Of a stretch of 64,000 nt of DNA, positions 52,080 to 60,618 are shown in pieces. The DNA is from CAZCDS01 sp964497585. Its GTDB lineage: Bacteria; Desulfobacterota; Desulfomonilia; Desulfomonilales; Desulfomonilaceae. Below the pieces are notes generated by a model. The model was not told the DNA's origin. It made no database searches and saw only the letters and a program-made list of their open reading frames with translations. The position numbers were made by a program, and so were the translations under genes. Where the stretch lies: the NCBI GenBank assembly GCA_964497585.1, contig CAZCDS010000010.1, positions 1 to 64,000 on the forward strand. The letters are read 5' to 3'. Each line of letters starts with the position of its first letter. Position 1 is the first letter of the stretch.

Positions 52080-53600
52080 CTATTCCTTCGGTTCCTTTGC
52101 CGGTTTCCGGGTGACTTTCGTCGTGTCGGGCCGGGCTTGAGCCGCGCTACCGAGGAATTCGGGCAGTTCGAGCCCCACCTGTTTCGCGAGTTCGTGCATT
52201 GGCGGGAGCACGCCCATGATACGGCGGCCAAGGTCCGCCACTCCGCCGTGGTCGCCGCCGCCGCTGTCCCAGACGGTGATCTTGTCGAGTGGGAGATTCT
52301 TGATGGCTTCCACCTGTATCTTGGAGACATCGGTGAGCTTCTCGATGAGGAGCAGAGCCGCGGCGAGCGAAGGATCGGCCGTACACGCGGCAACGAGAGC
52401 CCGGTACCCTTCCGCCTTGGAATCGAGAATGGCCTGGATTCCCTTGGCTTCCGCTTCCATCTTGATGCGGACTCCTTCAGCTTCACCGGAGGCCACGAGA
52501 ATCTGCTGCTTCCTGGTGGCCTCTGCCTGGACCACAAGTTTCTCTCTGTCCGCTTCCGCTGGGACGACCACCTCTGCCCTGAGCCGTGCTTCTTCACGCT
52601 GAGCACGGGCTTCTTCCGCGGCCTTCTGGGCCTGTTCCTGGGCGACGCGGATGGAGCCGTCCGCCTGCATGGCCGCGGTTTGTCCCTTTGAGCGGGCTTC
52701 TTCTTCCGCAACCTTCTGACTCGCATGGTACCCGGCCTTGGCGGAATTGGCCTGGGTCTCCTTTTCAACGGCTTCCGCGTCGAGCATCGCCGTCTTTTGC
52801 CTGCGGTCACGTTCCGCGGCTGCTTCGCCGATCGCGGCCTCTGACTCCGCTGCAGCCACGGCTCTGCGCTTGTTTCTGTTCGCCTCCGCCTCGCCGACGG
52901 ATGCCTCCGCGTCGGCCGCGGCTACCGCAACGCGCTTGTCACGCTCTCTTGCCGCGACGCCGGTTCTTCCGAGCTTATCCTGTTCCGCGACATCGATTTC
53001 GGCCTGGTTGATCGCTTCGGCCGCGGCTTTTCGGCCGAGTGCCTCAATATAGCCGCTCTCGTCCTCGATATCTCGAATATTGACGTTGATCAGCGCGAGA
53101 CCGATCTTCTCCAGTTCCACGGATACCGCTTCATTGACCTTTGCCATGAATGCCTGCCGGTCGCGGTTGATGTCTTCGATCTCCATGGTTGCGATAACGG
53201 CCCGCATCTGGCCAAGGATAATATCCTGGGCCTGTTTCTTGATCTCATCGAGGCCCTGACCCAGGAGACGCACCGCGGCGTTCTGCATGATTCCCTCTTC
53301 CGTGCTGATCGCCGCGGTGACGGTGGTCGGGACTGATACACGGATATTCTCCTGGGACAATGCGCTGTCAAGCTCGATGGGCACAACGAAGGGTTCCAGA
53401 TCGAGCCACTCGTATGCTTGCAGCAGAGGCCAGACAAATGCAGCGCCGCCGTGTATGCATTTGGCCACGCCTTTACCCGTTTTCCCGTAGATCACAAGAA
53501 TCCGATTGGCGGGACACCGCTTGTAACGTGACGACAGCGCCCAGACGAAGACGATGAGCAGTGTAACGAGAATCAGCGTAATGAGCAGCGTCGCTCCCAT
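52080..53600 (-). CDS. Flotillin-like SPFH/band-7 protein
   Basis: A 506-residue flotillin. One N-terminal membrane segment (LLITLILVTLLIVFVWALSS) is followed by the SPFH domain (about residues 30-190, with VVPIELDSALSQENIRVSVP and ISTEEGIMQNAAVRLLGQGL). A long Ala/Glu/Arg-rich coiled-coil follows (about 195-400), with repeated AEAxxxE units such as GEAEANRNKRRAVAAAESEA and GEAAAERDRRQKTAMLDAEA. The C-terminus ends in the flotillin tail (AALLLIEKLTDVSKIQVEAI). It scaffolds membrane microdomains. The start lies one base after the stop of the NfeD-like gene, so the two form an operon like yuaF-floT. Confidence 0.94.
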   Translation of the reverse strand: MGATLLITLILVTLLIVFVWALSSRYKRCPANRILVIYGKTGKGVAKCIHGGAAFVWPLLQAYEWLDLEPFVVPIELDSALSQENIRVSVPTTVTAAISTEEGIMQNAAVRLLGQGLDEIKKQAQDIILGQMRAVIATMEIEDINRDRQAFMAKVNEAVSVELEKIGLALINVNIRDIEDESGYIEALGRKAAAEAINQAEIDVAEQDKLGRTGVAARERDKRVAVAAADAEASVGEAEANRNKRRAVAAAESEAAIGEAAAERDRRQKTAMLDAEAVEKETQANSAKAGYHASQKVAEEEARSKGQTAAMQADGSIRVAQEQAQKAAEEARAQREEARLRAEVVVPAEADREKLVVQAEATRKQQILVASGEAEGVRIKMEAEAKGIQAILDSKAEGYRALVAACTADPSLAAALLLIEKLTDVSKIQVEAIKNLPLDKITVWDSGGGDHGGVADLGRRIMGVLPPMHELAKQVGLELPEFLGSAAQARPDTTKVTRKPAKEPKE

Positions 53601-53601
53601 C

Positions 53602-54240
53602 TTATTCCCCCTTCCGATCGTCGATTGGCTCGACCTCTATAGTGTTTTCGTCCGCAATGCCGGTGACACGCACCGGTGTCCCCGCTTGGATAGCGCCACC
53701 GTCCCTGGACTTCGCATTGACATAGCTGATGGTGCCGCTGACCATGACTCGCACCTTGCCTCGGCCGTCTTCGGGCACATTGATGTACACCGTGCCCTCT
53801 TCACCGATCGAGGTCCAGATGGAGATGTTCCCGACTTCCTGAAACTGGAGGAGCTTGTACACGACGTACGAAATGAGAAACATCGCGACGGCTCCCCACA
53901 CGATGCTGTAGGCCACGGCAAGAATCACAGGGGTTCCGCTCGTGAGGTAGAGCGCTCCCGCCCAACTGAAGAGCATCCCGAACGCGAGACAGGAACGAAC
54001 CGATACGAGCGTAAAGGTTATCTCACCCCCCAGATCGTGGCCGTAAGCCCCGTCGGACGGATGGGAGGCATCGACTGACGCGTCACCAAAGTCCTGAGGG
54101 TGATCCAGAGCCGTATGTTCTTCTCCCCCGATACCGATGACCAGCGAAATCACCTGCCACGCAAAGAGGACCGAAAAGAAGATCGCTGCCGCAACAAATC
54201 CCTTGGTCAGTAGTGTCAACCCCTGCCACCAGGCTTCCAT
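53602..54240 (-). CDS. NfeD/YuaF-like membrane protein with OB-fold
   Basis: A 212-residue partner protein of flotillin. Three or four hydrophobic segments (LTKGFVAAAIFFSVLFAWQV near 11; SCLAFGMLFSWAGALYLTSG near 83 and AVAYSIVWGAVAMFLISYVV near 108) are followed by a C-terminal OB-like domain (IGEEGTVYINVPEDGRGKVR near 144, with GTPVRVTGIADENTIEVEPI near the end). This matches YuaF/NfeD-type proteins, which join flotillins in membrane rafts. ATG 54240 lies after CAGGAGG. It is first in the operon, and one base separates it from flotillin. Confidence 0.88.
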   Translation of the reverse strand: MEAWWQGLTLLTKGFVAAAIFFSVLFAWQVISLVIGIGGEEHTALDHPQDFGDASVDASHPSDGAYGHDLGGEITFTLVSVRSCLAFGMLFSWAGALYLTSGTPVILAVAYSIVWGAVAMFLISYVVYKLLQFQEVGNISIWTSIGEEGTVYINVPEDGRGKVRVMVSGTISYVNAKSRDGGAIQAGTPVRVTGIADENTIEVEPIDDRKGE

Positions 54241-54884
54241 GCTCCCATAACCTCCTGACTCTTGTGGTCGGCTTGGCCGGTGTTATTGTCGCCTACGGAC
54301 GGAGATCTGATCGTGACAATCGTTCAGGTCCCATAATAGCATCTTGAAGGGCTTGAGGGTGCACAATCTCGCAGGGTTTTGCCGGAACGGACCGGGGAGA
54401 CTTCCTCAGACGCATCGCAGGGGGTGCTCTCTTCGAAGTCCCATGGCAGGCCGGTGAGGCATGGGGTGTCCCTTCACGAGCGGCAGAACCTTTGGTGGCG
54501 CGAGAAGGGCACCTGCCCCCGTCGGAGCCGGATGAGGCGGCCGGACATGTACTCGGCCCGGACGCTCATGCTGCGAGAGCACCAAACAGAGTAGCTCGGA
54601 TCGACGCCCGAACCGCAACTTGAAGGGTTACTGTCCACCTTGCAGTACGCTCCATCAGCGTGCTACTATGCTTGGACTCGAGGATTCTGTTCCCTGAACC
54701 GCATTATTATCGCGCACAGGGGATTCCGAGCAACTTTGACGCCGGCAGTCATCCGGAAACGGTCCCGAGGGACCGGAAGCCGATCGGAGAGCCCGCGGCT
54801 TTAGTCCGTGAACGGCTCTTTCGTAAGACCGCCGGCTTGAACCGGGTTAGGCAAGACTTAACCGAATTCTCGGAGGAGGATGGA
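54241..54884. other. Intergenic stretch
   Basis: No supported gene. Short open frames near 54379-54618 are overlapping, rich in Arg/Pro and lack a ribosome-binding site. CGGAGGAGG at 54871-54879 is the ribosome-binding site of the DUF2141 gene. Confidence 0.4.
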
Positions 54885-55331
54885 ATGAAAAAGGCTCTTT
54901 TGGTGATGTTTGTTGCTTCCCTGTTCCTGGGTGTGGCGGTCCTTGGTCAGGCTGCCGAGAAGAATGGAACCATCGTGGTCATCGGAAAGAACCTGAAAGA
55001 CAGTAAGGGCAGGATCGGAGCGGCACTCTTCAAGTCCGCCGACGGGTTCCCCAAGGATTCCAAGAAGGCTTTCAAGAGAGGCAGAGCCAAAATAAAAGAC
55101 AAAAAGGCCCAAATCGAATTCAAGGGTATACCCTACGGAGAATATGCTGTTGCGCTCATCCACGACGAAAATGAAAACGGCAAGATGGACTACAACGCTA
55201 TCGGCTTGCCAAAAGAGGGGTACGGCTTCTCCAACGACGCCATGGGCACGCTCGGACCGCCGGACTTCAAGGACGCCAAGTTCAAGCTTGACTCGCCCAA
55301 GAAGGATGTGCCCATCAAACTGAACTATTAG
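54885..55331 (+). CDS. Secreted DUF2141 protein
   Basis: A 148-residue protein with a signal peptide (KKALLVMFVASLFLGVAVLG, cleaved near QAAE). The DUF2141 signature is complete: IGAALFKSADGFPKDSKKAF near 45-64, then YAVALIHDENENGKMD near 88 with an Asp/Asn/Glu loop that could bind calcium, and GLPKEGYGFSNDA near 110. The family is periplasmic and of unknown function. CGGAGGAGG precedes the ATG. It stands alone, with no clear operon partner; the scaffold gap lies 200 bases downstream. Confidence 0.9.
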   Translation: MKKALLVMFVASLFLGVAVLGQAAEKNGTIVVIGKNLKDSKGRIGAALFKSADGFPKDSKKAFKRGRAKIKDKKAQIEFKGIPYGEYAVALIHDENENGKMDYNAIGLPKEGYGFSNDAMGTLGPPDFKDAKFKLDSPKKDVPIKLNY

Positions 55332-55586
55332 AGCTTCGTCGACTCGCATACCCCGACGGAATGAAGCTGACCGAAAGCCGCAATGCCCGTCACCGCCCGC
55401 CGGGGGTTTTTGACAAAGGCGACCGGTGTACCTGCCCGACATCATAGAGTTTTTGGGGAGGGGTCCGGGGGGGGGGTTTTTTCAAAAAACCCCGCCCCCG
55501 GTAAATCATGCGCCTCTCAGTGGCTGGGTGGGGGGNNNNNNNNNNCCCCGCCCCCCCCCCCCCCCCCCCCTAAACTCTTCCTCCTC
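55332..55586. other. Low-quality junction with scaffold gap (Ns at 55536-55545)
   Basis: Ten Ns are flanked by long G and C homopolymers. Both sides carry the same short text, CTCTCAGTG(G/C)CTGG, and similar GTAAAtC/CTAAACTCtt strings after a GGGG-T6-C-A6-CCCC hairpin (about 55470-55490). The contigs therefore probably overlap and the gap length is arbitrary. The right copy of CTCTCAGTGCCTGG is the true 3' end of the downstream minus-strand gene. Confidence 0.8.
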
Positions 55587-56819
55587 TCAGTGCCTGGTGG
55601 CGGTGCGGCTTTCCAACAGTTCCATGAATGCCTCGATGCGGGTTCTGAGCTGACCTTCGGAGAAGTTTCGGGCATCCACGCAGTCAACTTCCAGATTGAG
55701 CACCGGCACTCCGATCTCTTTGAGCCCTTCGGCTATCATACCTCTCGCGCCGGTCCCTTGACGGCATCCCCAGTGGCACGGATTCAACGCTCCATCGATA
55801 CGGTAGATCTCTGCCAAATGCTGGAGGTGCTTCACTCTTCGTTCAATCGGTCCGTTGAAGGGTATGCTCATGGCCCGCCGCGCGATGCCAGCGTAGGGAT
55901 CGTCCAGGTCGATGGGGTCCCAGGTGATGTGATTCAGTTCATCGCTTACAACGGCCGCCTGGTAGTCCTCTTCGAGGAGCGTAATAAGGGGATGCTTGAA
56001 CTGAATCCGGTTCTGGAGCCACATGAGTCTGAAGCGTTCACCGGGCACACCCGATTCGGCCTGTTCGACGCGAGCGGCAAACTCGTCGCGGTATGCGTGA
56101 GAAATCTCGACCGCTGCTTCCGTGCCCAGAAAGAGCGCCATGACGATGCCGAAGTTTCGCAAATCCCGTCCGTTCACCGGTGAGGGAACCCGCCGAGCGA
56201 GTTGATAAACGTCCTCCATGGCTTCCCTTGCCCGGTTCGTGGCGTCCATTGCCTCCCGAACCCGGTCCTCGTCTATCGGTTCCCCGGTGTGGTCGGCCAC
56301 GAACCGAGTCATCTCCCGAATCTGATCGGCCAGATAGCGGACGCTCTCCTTAGTCTCCTCCTGAGGCACCTGAAGGACGAACAGGTCCCTGTCGAACATC
56401 TGAGAGAGATTCTCCAAAACTCCGAGGCCGCCGGTGCACGGACAGGTCGTTGCAATGAGAAAGCCCGGCACGGGCATCATCCCTTTCATGGCCGCGCCGG
56501 TAACCGATCTGTGGTACCCGCAGGCATCCGCGCCGTACCCCGCGTGCTCGGCTTCCTCGAGGAAGGGCCCCGCCGCGCCCATGGAGGAGAGCATGGCCCC
56601 AATGAACTCCACGAAACAGGAGGTCACACCCATGGCATTGAGCAAATCAAAGGGCGCGGCAACGCCGCACCATGCCACCCGGTCGGAGCCCGAGTAGAGT
56701 CGCCTGCCAAGCCTGGCAAGTTCCAGGGCATACTTTTTGCGCGGATTGGGGCTTTCCGGCTGGGCCATGATCTTGGCCTGCAGCCCTGATTCGAGACTTT
56801 CGAAGTACTGCTGTATCAT
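55587..56819 (-). CDS. 2-hydroxyacyl-CoA dehydratase/benzoyl-CoA reductase-type subunit (HgdB/BcrC-like)
   Basis: A 410-residue member of the HGD-D family, subunits that hold a [4Fe-4S] cluster in 2-hydroxyacyl-CoA dehydratases and ATP-dependent benzoyl-CoA reductases. Cysteine blocks are visible at VAWCGVAAP (near 50), GADACGYHRSVTG (near 98), IATTCPCTGGLG (near 126) and GALNPCHWGCRQGTG (near 344), and the C-terminal signature is LEVDCVDARNFSEGQLRTRI (near 377). Only one such gene is present, without a second subunit or the activating ATPase, so it may be a stand-alone member of this family rather than a full enzyme. The 3' end abuts the scaffold gap. A MarR regulator lies 286 bases upstream on the same strand. 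Confidence 0.9.
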   Translation of the reverse strand: MIQQYFESLESGLQAKIMAQPESPNPRKKYALELARLGRRLYSGSDRVAWCGVAAPFDLLNAMGVTSCFVEFIGAMLSSMGAAGPFLEEAEHAGYGADACGYHRSVTGAAMKGMMPVPGFLIATTCPCTGGLGVLENLSQMFDRDLFVLQVPQEETKESVRYLADQIREMTRFVADHTGEPIDEDRVREAMDATNRAREAMEDVYQLARRVPSPVNGRDLRNFGIVMALFLGTEAAVEISHAYRDEFAARVEQAESGVPGERFRLMWLQNRIQFKHPLITLLEEDYQAAVVSDELNHITWDPIDLDDPYAGIARRAMSIPFNGPIERRVKHLQHLAEIYRIDGALNPCHWGCRQGTGARGMIAEGLKEIGVPVLNLEVDCVDARNFSEGQLRTRIEAFMELLESRTATRH

Positions 56820-57105
56820 GATTTCTCCATCCCCTTTCAGGCGAACCCGTGCCTGGAGCGTCCGACCTCAGCCGTCCGCGGTCCATGAGGAGGAGTCCGC
56901 CGAATACGGCGCGCACCAACCGCCGACCTGAGCGCGGGCCTATCGGGAAGCGTCGCGGGCAGGGACGCCCGCCGACGAAGAGCCAATCCATCTCCCGAAA
57001 CGGTTCGGGAATGGGAAGAAAAGAGGGTCTGCCCCGCGGGTCCCTTTCTCTCTCCGGGAGAGTCGGGAGAGGGGAAAATCTTGCCTCTCTCAATGCCTTC
57101 CCGTT

Positions 57106-57555
57106 TCAGCCACCCGCTTTGTGCGCGTTGGCGAGCACTTTTCTGAAAAGCTCTTTCATCCGGTCCAGTTCGTCTTCGGGGATGCCGTCGAACACATCAT
57201 TGATCACCTGATCGACCACCTTGAGAATGGGTTTGCGCACCTTATGTCCCTTTTCGGTGAGATGAATCAGGTGGGCCCGTCTGTCGTCGGGATCCGGGTC
57301 CCGAGTCACCAAACCGTCACGTTCCATGCGGTCGAGGAGCCCCGTCATCGTGGACGTCTCCAGCCCTGCCCTCCTTCCGAGATCGACCACCTTGAGTCCG
57401 TCCTCCGTCCACAGACTGAGGAGAGCCGCCAGGTACGCGGGTTTCACTCGGTCAACACCCTCCGCGGCAAAGCCCTTTTTCAATGCCGACGTGACGACGA
57501 GTGTTGCCCGAGACATGAGGTAGTAAGGACAATCGGGCAAATCGACGATCGTCAT
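57106..57555 (-). CDS. MarR-family transcriptional regulator
   Basis: A 149-residue winged-helix regulator. The HTH segment (LGRRAGLETSTMTGLLDRME, near 62-81) and wing (LVTRDPDPDDRRAHLIHLTE, near 84-103, with the DxRxxxxxLTxxG signature) are complete. ATG 57555 follows GGGAG by 6-7 bases; the TTG 6 bases upstream is less likely. A promoter with an overlapping perfect dyad lies just upstream (57579-57613), so it most likely represses itself. The HgdB-like gene downstream is a plausible second target. The ligand may be an aromatic acid or its CoA ester, by analogy only. Confidence 0.92.
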   Translation of the reverse strand: MTIVDLPDCPYYLMSRATLVVTSALKKGFAAEGVDRVKPAYLAALLSLWTEDGLKVVDLGRRAGLETSTMTGLLDRMERDGLVTRDPDPDDRRAHLIHLTEKGHKVRKPILKVVDQVINDVFDGIPEDELDRMKELFRKVLANAHKAGG

Positions 57556-57578
57556 ATCCAACTCCCGGGGTTAAGACT

Positions 57579-57613
57579 GATACAAATATTACGTATCCGA
57601 ACTAAGTTGTCAA
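57579..57613 (-). promoter_or_regulatory. marR promoter with overlapping operator dyad
   Basis: On the minus strand, TTGACA (complement 57608-57613) and TAATAT (complement 57586-57591) are spaced by 16 bases. A dyad GATAC-N9-GTATC (57579-57597) covers the -10 box. It lies 24 bases upstream of the marR start codon, the usual place for an autoregulatory MarR operator. Confidence 0.65.
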
Positions 57614-57728
57614 GAAAAAATTATTGCGCGTGCTCATCAGGAAGCAACAAGATCGGTCGCGGACATCCCCTTCTCTTGAATCATGCTCCGGATCGGGTTA
57701 CAATACGAAAGCGAGGAGGGAGGCTGTT

Positions 57729-58268
57729 ATGTCCGCTGAACAAGAGTTTCGAGTCGGACCGGAATTGAGCATCGAGTTCAGGGCGTACGAAGAATTTTGT
57801 GCCGAGAATAGCGGAAGAGAGCTTGCCTACCTGGAGATGGTCGGCGCAAATCCCCTGGAAATGGATCCCATAACACTGGCCTTCAGCATGAGACATCTTG
57901 TGCGCATGTCGAAGGAAGTCATGGAAACACTGCTCAAATCGTCGGCTGACGACCGGCCGCCGAGTTTGCGAACACTGCTCGCGACCAAAGGCATTCAGTT
58001 GGACAAGTCTCAGGCCTCTCGACTTCGCGATGTTATCTTCTCGTTCCGGGACTGTTCCGACGAGCAGCGCAGCAGCCTGATTGTCAGGGCCTTTCAGCTC
58101 ATGACCATGGTCAGGCAACGCAACAGGGTGGTTTTGAGTCTCGGCGAGTCGTACACCGTGCCTGACGAAGGAGGATGGACCGCTGAAGACTTTGGGGGTG
58201 ATGAGTCGTTATTGGAAACCGTGCGTTCCGTTGAGCGCGCAGGCTCAACAAATCCGGAGGAGTATTAA
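57729..58268 (+). CDS. Uncharacterised protein upstream of DUF6178 gene
   Basis: A 179-residue protein, mostly helical by composition, without a signal or membrane segment. I do not recognise a family. Notable stretches are LAYLEMVGANPLEMDPITLA near residues 36-55 and RLRDVIFSFRDCSDEQRSSL near 97-116. GGAGGG lies 8-9 bases before the ATG. It lies 5 bases before the DUF6178 gene, so the two are an operon and probably work together. It starts divergently from the marR gene across a 173-base region. It may be the split N-terminal half of a longer DUF6178 protein. Confidence 0.6.
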   Translation: MSAEQEFRVGPELSIEFRAYEEFCAENSGRELAYLEMVGANPLEMDPITLAFSMRHLVRMSKEVMETLLKSSADDRPPSLRTLLATKGIQLDKSQASRLRDVIFSFRDCSDEQRSSLIVRAFQLMTMVRQRNRVVLSLGESYTVPDEGGWTAEDFGGDESLLETVRSVERAGSTNPEEY

Positions 58269-58273
58269 CCTAG

Positions 58274-59074
58274 ATGCAACAGGAGAATTTTCTCGATCCG
58301 GTGACCGAGGAGGGAAAAAAGGTAACTGATCTCATAAAGACGGACCGCAAAGGGGCTTCCGAACTCATGGCCTCGTTGACCAACGAGGAGCAGGTGTCGC
58401 TGGTCAGCCATGAGGCCGTTCGCGATCCGAAAGGAGCGCAGGAACTGCTGTTCCTGCTTGAGGATGAAAGGAGTAAAAAGATCGTTGAGGGGTTGGGGGA
58501 TCGCACGCTCTTCCGGTTGATGAAATCACAGAGTTCCACGCACATCGGTGTGCTTTCTCTGGTGAACCCGGACAGGGTGCAGTCGATCCTGGATCTCGAT
58601 CAGGAACTCTTCTCCACCAAGGGCCTGACGGATCCCCAGGCGGCATACCACTGGATGGTCAGCTTCCTGGAGGAAGATGAGCGAGAATTCGCCCGCCTTT
58701 TGAAACACATTGAAGTGAAAGTGGTGGCATCGGCCTTTCAGGACAAGATCATCAAGCCCGGCGGCGCATCCAAGGAGAAGGCGGACAAGGAGGATGAGGA
58801 TCCATTTCCGGCCGATTTCATGGTCAAGCTTGATCGCAACGAATTGAAACCCGACGACCTGGACGTCACTGACGAGGAAACACTCGACATCCTAACGAGG
58901 ATCTATCTGGTCAGTCCAGAATATTTCAACGAGTTGGTTTCCCTGATGATTCGTGAAGACGACCTCAAGGCTCGGACCGCGGAGGAGGCTTTCGAGCGGA
59001 TTCACGACCAGGTGGGCGATATGACGCAGTTCACGGAAGAAGCCGAGGAGATGTTCGTCCCGCTTGAAGACTGA
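58274..59074 (+). CDS. DUF6178-family protein (short form)
   Basis: A 266-residue acidic protein resembling DUF6178, a family I associate with Desulfobacterota. It has helical segments LIKTDRKGASELMASLTNEE near 20, LVSHEAVRDPKGAQELLFLL near 43-62, VNPDRVQSILDLDQELF near 97 and YHWMVSFLEEDEREFARLLK near 124. A charged linker (KEKADKEDEDPFP, about 166-178) splits it. Family proteins are often around 500 residues, so this is a shorter or split version; the gene just upstream might supply the rest. The function is unknown. GGAGGAG lies 12 bases before the ATG; a terminator follows at 59120. Confidence 0.68.
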   Translation: MQQENFLDPVTEEGKKVTDLIKTDRKGASELMASLTNEEQVSLVSHEAVRDPKGAQELLFLLEDERSKKIVEGLGDRTLFRLMKSQSSTHIGVLSLVNPDRVQSILDLDQELFSTKGLTDPQAAYHWMVSFLEEDEREFARLLKHIEVKVVASAFQDKIIKPGGASKEKADKEDEDPFPADFMVKLDRNELKPDDLDVTDEETLDILTRIYLVSPEYFNELVSLMIREDDLKARTAEEAFERIHDQVGDMTQFTEEAEEMFVPLED

Positions 59075-59119
59075 TCGAGCGTGAGCAGGTCATATCGGGC
59101 AAGACCGGGCAACAGGAGC

Positions 59120-59150
59120 CCCCTTCCCCTTTGCGGGGACGGGGTTTTTT
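59120..59150 (+). terminator. Rho-independent terminator after the DUF6178 operon
   Basis: CCCCTTCCCC-TTTGC-GGGGACGGGG followed directly by TTTTTT. It lies 46 bases after the DUF6178 stop. The stem has one mismatch. It is the best-formed intrinsic terminator in the window. Confidence 0.8.
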
Positions 59151-59351
59151 GGTCCAGCGATGTGATACAGGTGAGCGCGACACGACCTCCCAATTGGTTC
59201 CTTTTCCCAGACACGGTCGCATGCTGCCTTCTGAGAAAGGGAAGGCTGGTCCACAAGGCGCTACTGGCTTGCCCGGCCGTGCTCACCGTGAGCCGACGGA
59301 ATCCGTGACCGAATTTGTGAATGGCGGTACGTGGGTTGACGCATATGGCGC

Positions 59352-59387
59352 CAGGTGAGGCCCTTCTCGCAGGAAGGGCCTCACCTG
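59352..59387. terminator. Perfect 15-bp-arm hairpin downstream of the PpiC gene
   Basis: CAGGTGAGGCCCTTC and its exact complement flank a 6-base loop (TCGCAG). It lies 27 bases beyond the stop of the minus-strand PpiC gene and probably ends that transcript; being symmetric, it could work for both strands. Confidence 0.7.
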
Positions 59388-59413
59388 ATTACATCTTCAA
59401 TGACAAGACTCGC

Positions 59414-60355
59414 CTACTTCTTAGGCGCGGCTGTGGGGCCGGCCGTTCCAACCGCCTTCACTGGCGGGGCCACGGCGGGGGCGCCGGGCTTGGCTTGCGG
59501 CGTGGTTGGTTTGGGGGTCATCACCTGCACGTTCATCTTCTTTCTGAGCGCCTTTGCAACTTTCTGATAGTGATCCTGCTGTTTCTGGAATTTGAGTTGT
59601 TCGAGTATGTAGTCCTTCACCTCGTCGAAGGAACTCTTGCGAGCTGGTCTCTTGTCTTCCAGCAGCAACACGTGATACCCGAACCTGGTCTTGACCGGCC
59701 CCGTCACCTGTCCCTTCTTCATTTTGAACGCGACGTCTTCCAACTCTTTGACGAGGCGCCCTCTCGGCAGCCAGTCAAGGTCGCCCCCGACGGCCTTCGT
59801 CGGACAAGTGGAGACCTTGGAGGCCAGGTCAGAGAACTTCTCACCCTTTTTCAGTTTTTTGAGAACGTCCTTCGCCTCTTTTTCCGTGTTGACGAGGATG
59901 TGCCGGAGGTGAACCGATTCGGGGGTACCGTACAGCTCGGCATTCTTGTCGAAGAACTCGCGCGCTTCCTTTTCGGTCGGATTAGCAATGCCTTTGCTGG
60001 TCTTCTCGAGATATTTTCGTGCCAGCAGGTCCTTCTGCGTGAAGGCAAGGACCTTTCGAAACTTCGGGTCCTTATCGAGGCCTTCCTTCTGCGCCTCCGC
60101 GGCCATCGCATAGACGTTGATGATGTAGTCCAGGGTCTGCTGCCTTCCCTCGGGCGTCAGGTAGAGGTAGCGCAGCCGCTCGGGAACAGCACTAGCAAGT
60201 GCTTTGAGGTCCGCTTCGGTGATGGTTTGATTCCCGACCTTGGCCAGGATTTTGTCGCCCTTAGCCATCGTCGGAGAGACGACCCCCCCGAAAAGAAATG
60301 CCGCGACCAGGGCTCCCAAGAAAACGCACTTTGGAATCGACAGGTTGACTTTCAC
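59414..60355 (-). CDS. PpiC/SurA-type peptidyl-prolyl isomerase, secreted
   Basis: A 313-residue periplasmic chaperone. The signal segment (CVFLGALVAAFLFGGVVSPT) is followed by a SurA-N-like helical part (VGNQTITEADLKALASAVPE near 41-60) and a parvulin domain (about residues 143-240) with SVHLRHILVNTEKEAKDVLK, GGDLDWLPRGRLVKELEDVA and GPVKTRFGYHVLLLEDKRPA. The last 40 residues are Pro/Ala-rich (PAVAPPVKAVGTAGPTAAPK), a disordered tail. It helps fold outer-membrane or periplasmic proteins. The gene diverges from a sigma-54 activator. A 15-bp hairpin lies beyond its 3' end. Confidence 0.9.
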   Translation of the reverse strand: MKVNLSIPKCVFLGALVAAFLFGGVVSPTMAKGDKILAKVGNQTITEADLKALASAVPERLRYLYLTPEGRQQTLDYIINVYAMAAEAQKEGLDKDPKFRKVLAFTQKDLLARKYLEKTSKGIANPTEKEAREFFDKNAELYGTPESVHLRHILVNTEKEAKDVLKKLKKGEKFSDLASKVSTCPTKAVGGDLDWLPRGRLVKELEDVAFKMKKGQVTGPVKTRFGYHVLLLEDKRPARKSSFDEVKDYILEQLKFQKQQDHYQKVAKALRKKMNVQVMTPKPTTPQAKPGAPAVAPPVKAVGTAGPTAAPKK

Positions 60356-60618
60356 TTCTTTCTCCTCTTTTACGGTTATGGAGTTAAGCTATGATTATTA
60401 CTCGTTATTCAGCATGATTACGGTGAGGATTTATATCACACTCCGCGAAGCAAGTCAAACCTACAGACAGGTGATTCACGAAGGGGGTTCAAATGACCGG
60501 CGATTTGCCGTAGAATAGAGGATCGTACGGTCGGTACGGAGTTGCCGGCGTCCTCGCATCGAGGGGCCCCGGAGCCGGTGAGCCGTGCCTGAACGGATAT
60601 CTGCAAAGCTGCAGGAAT

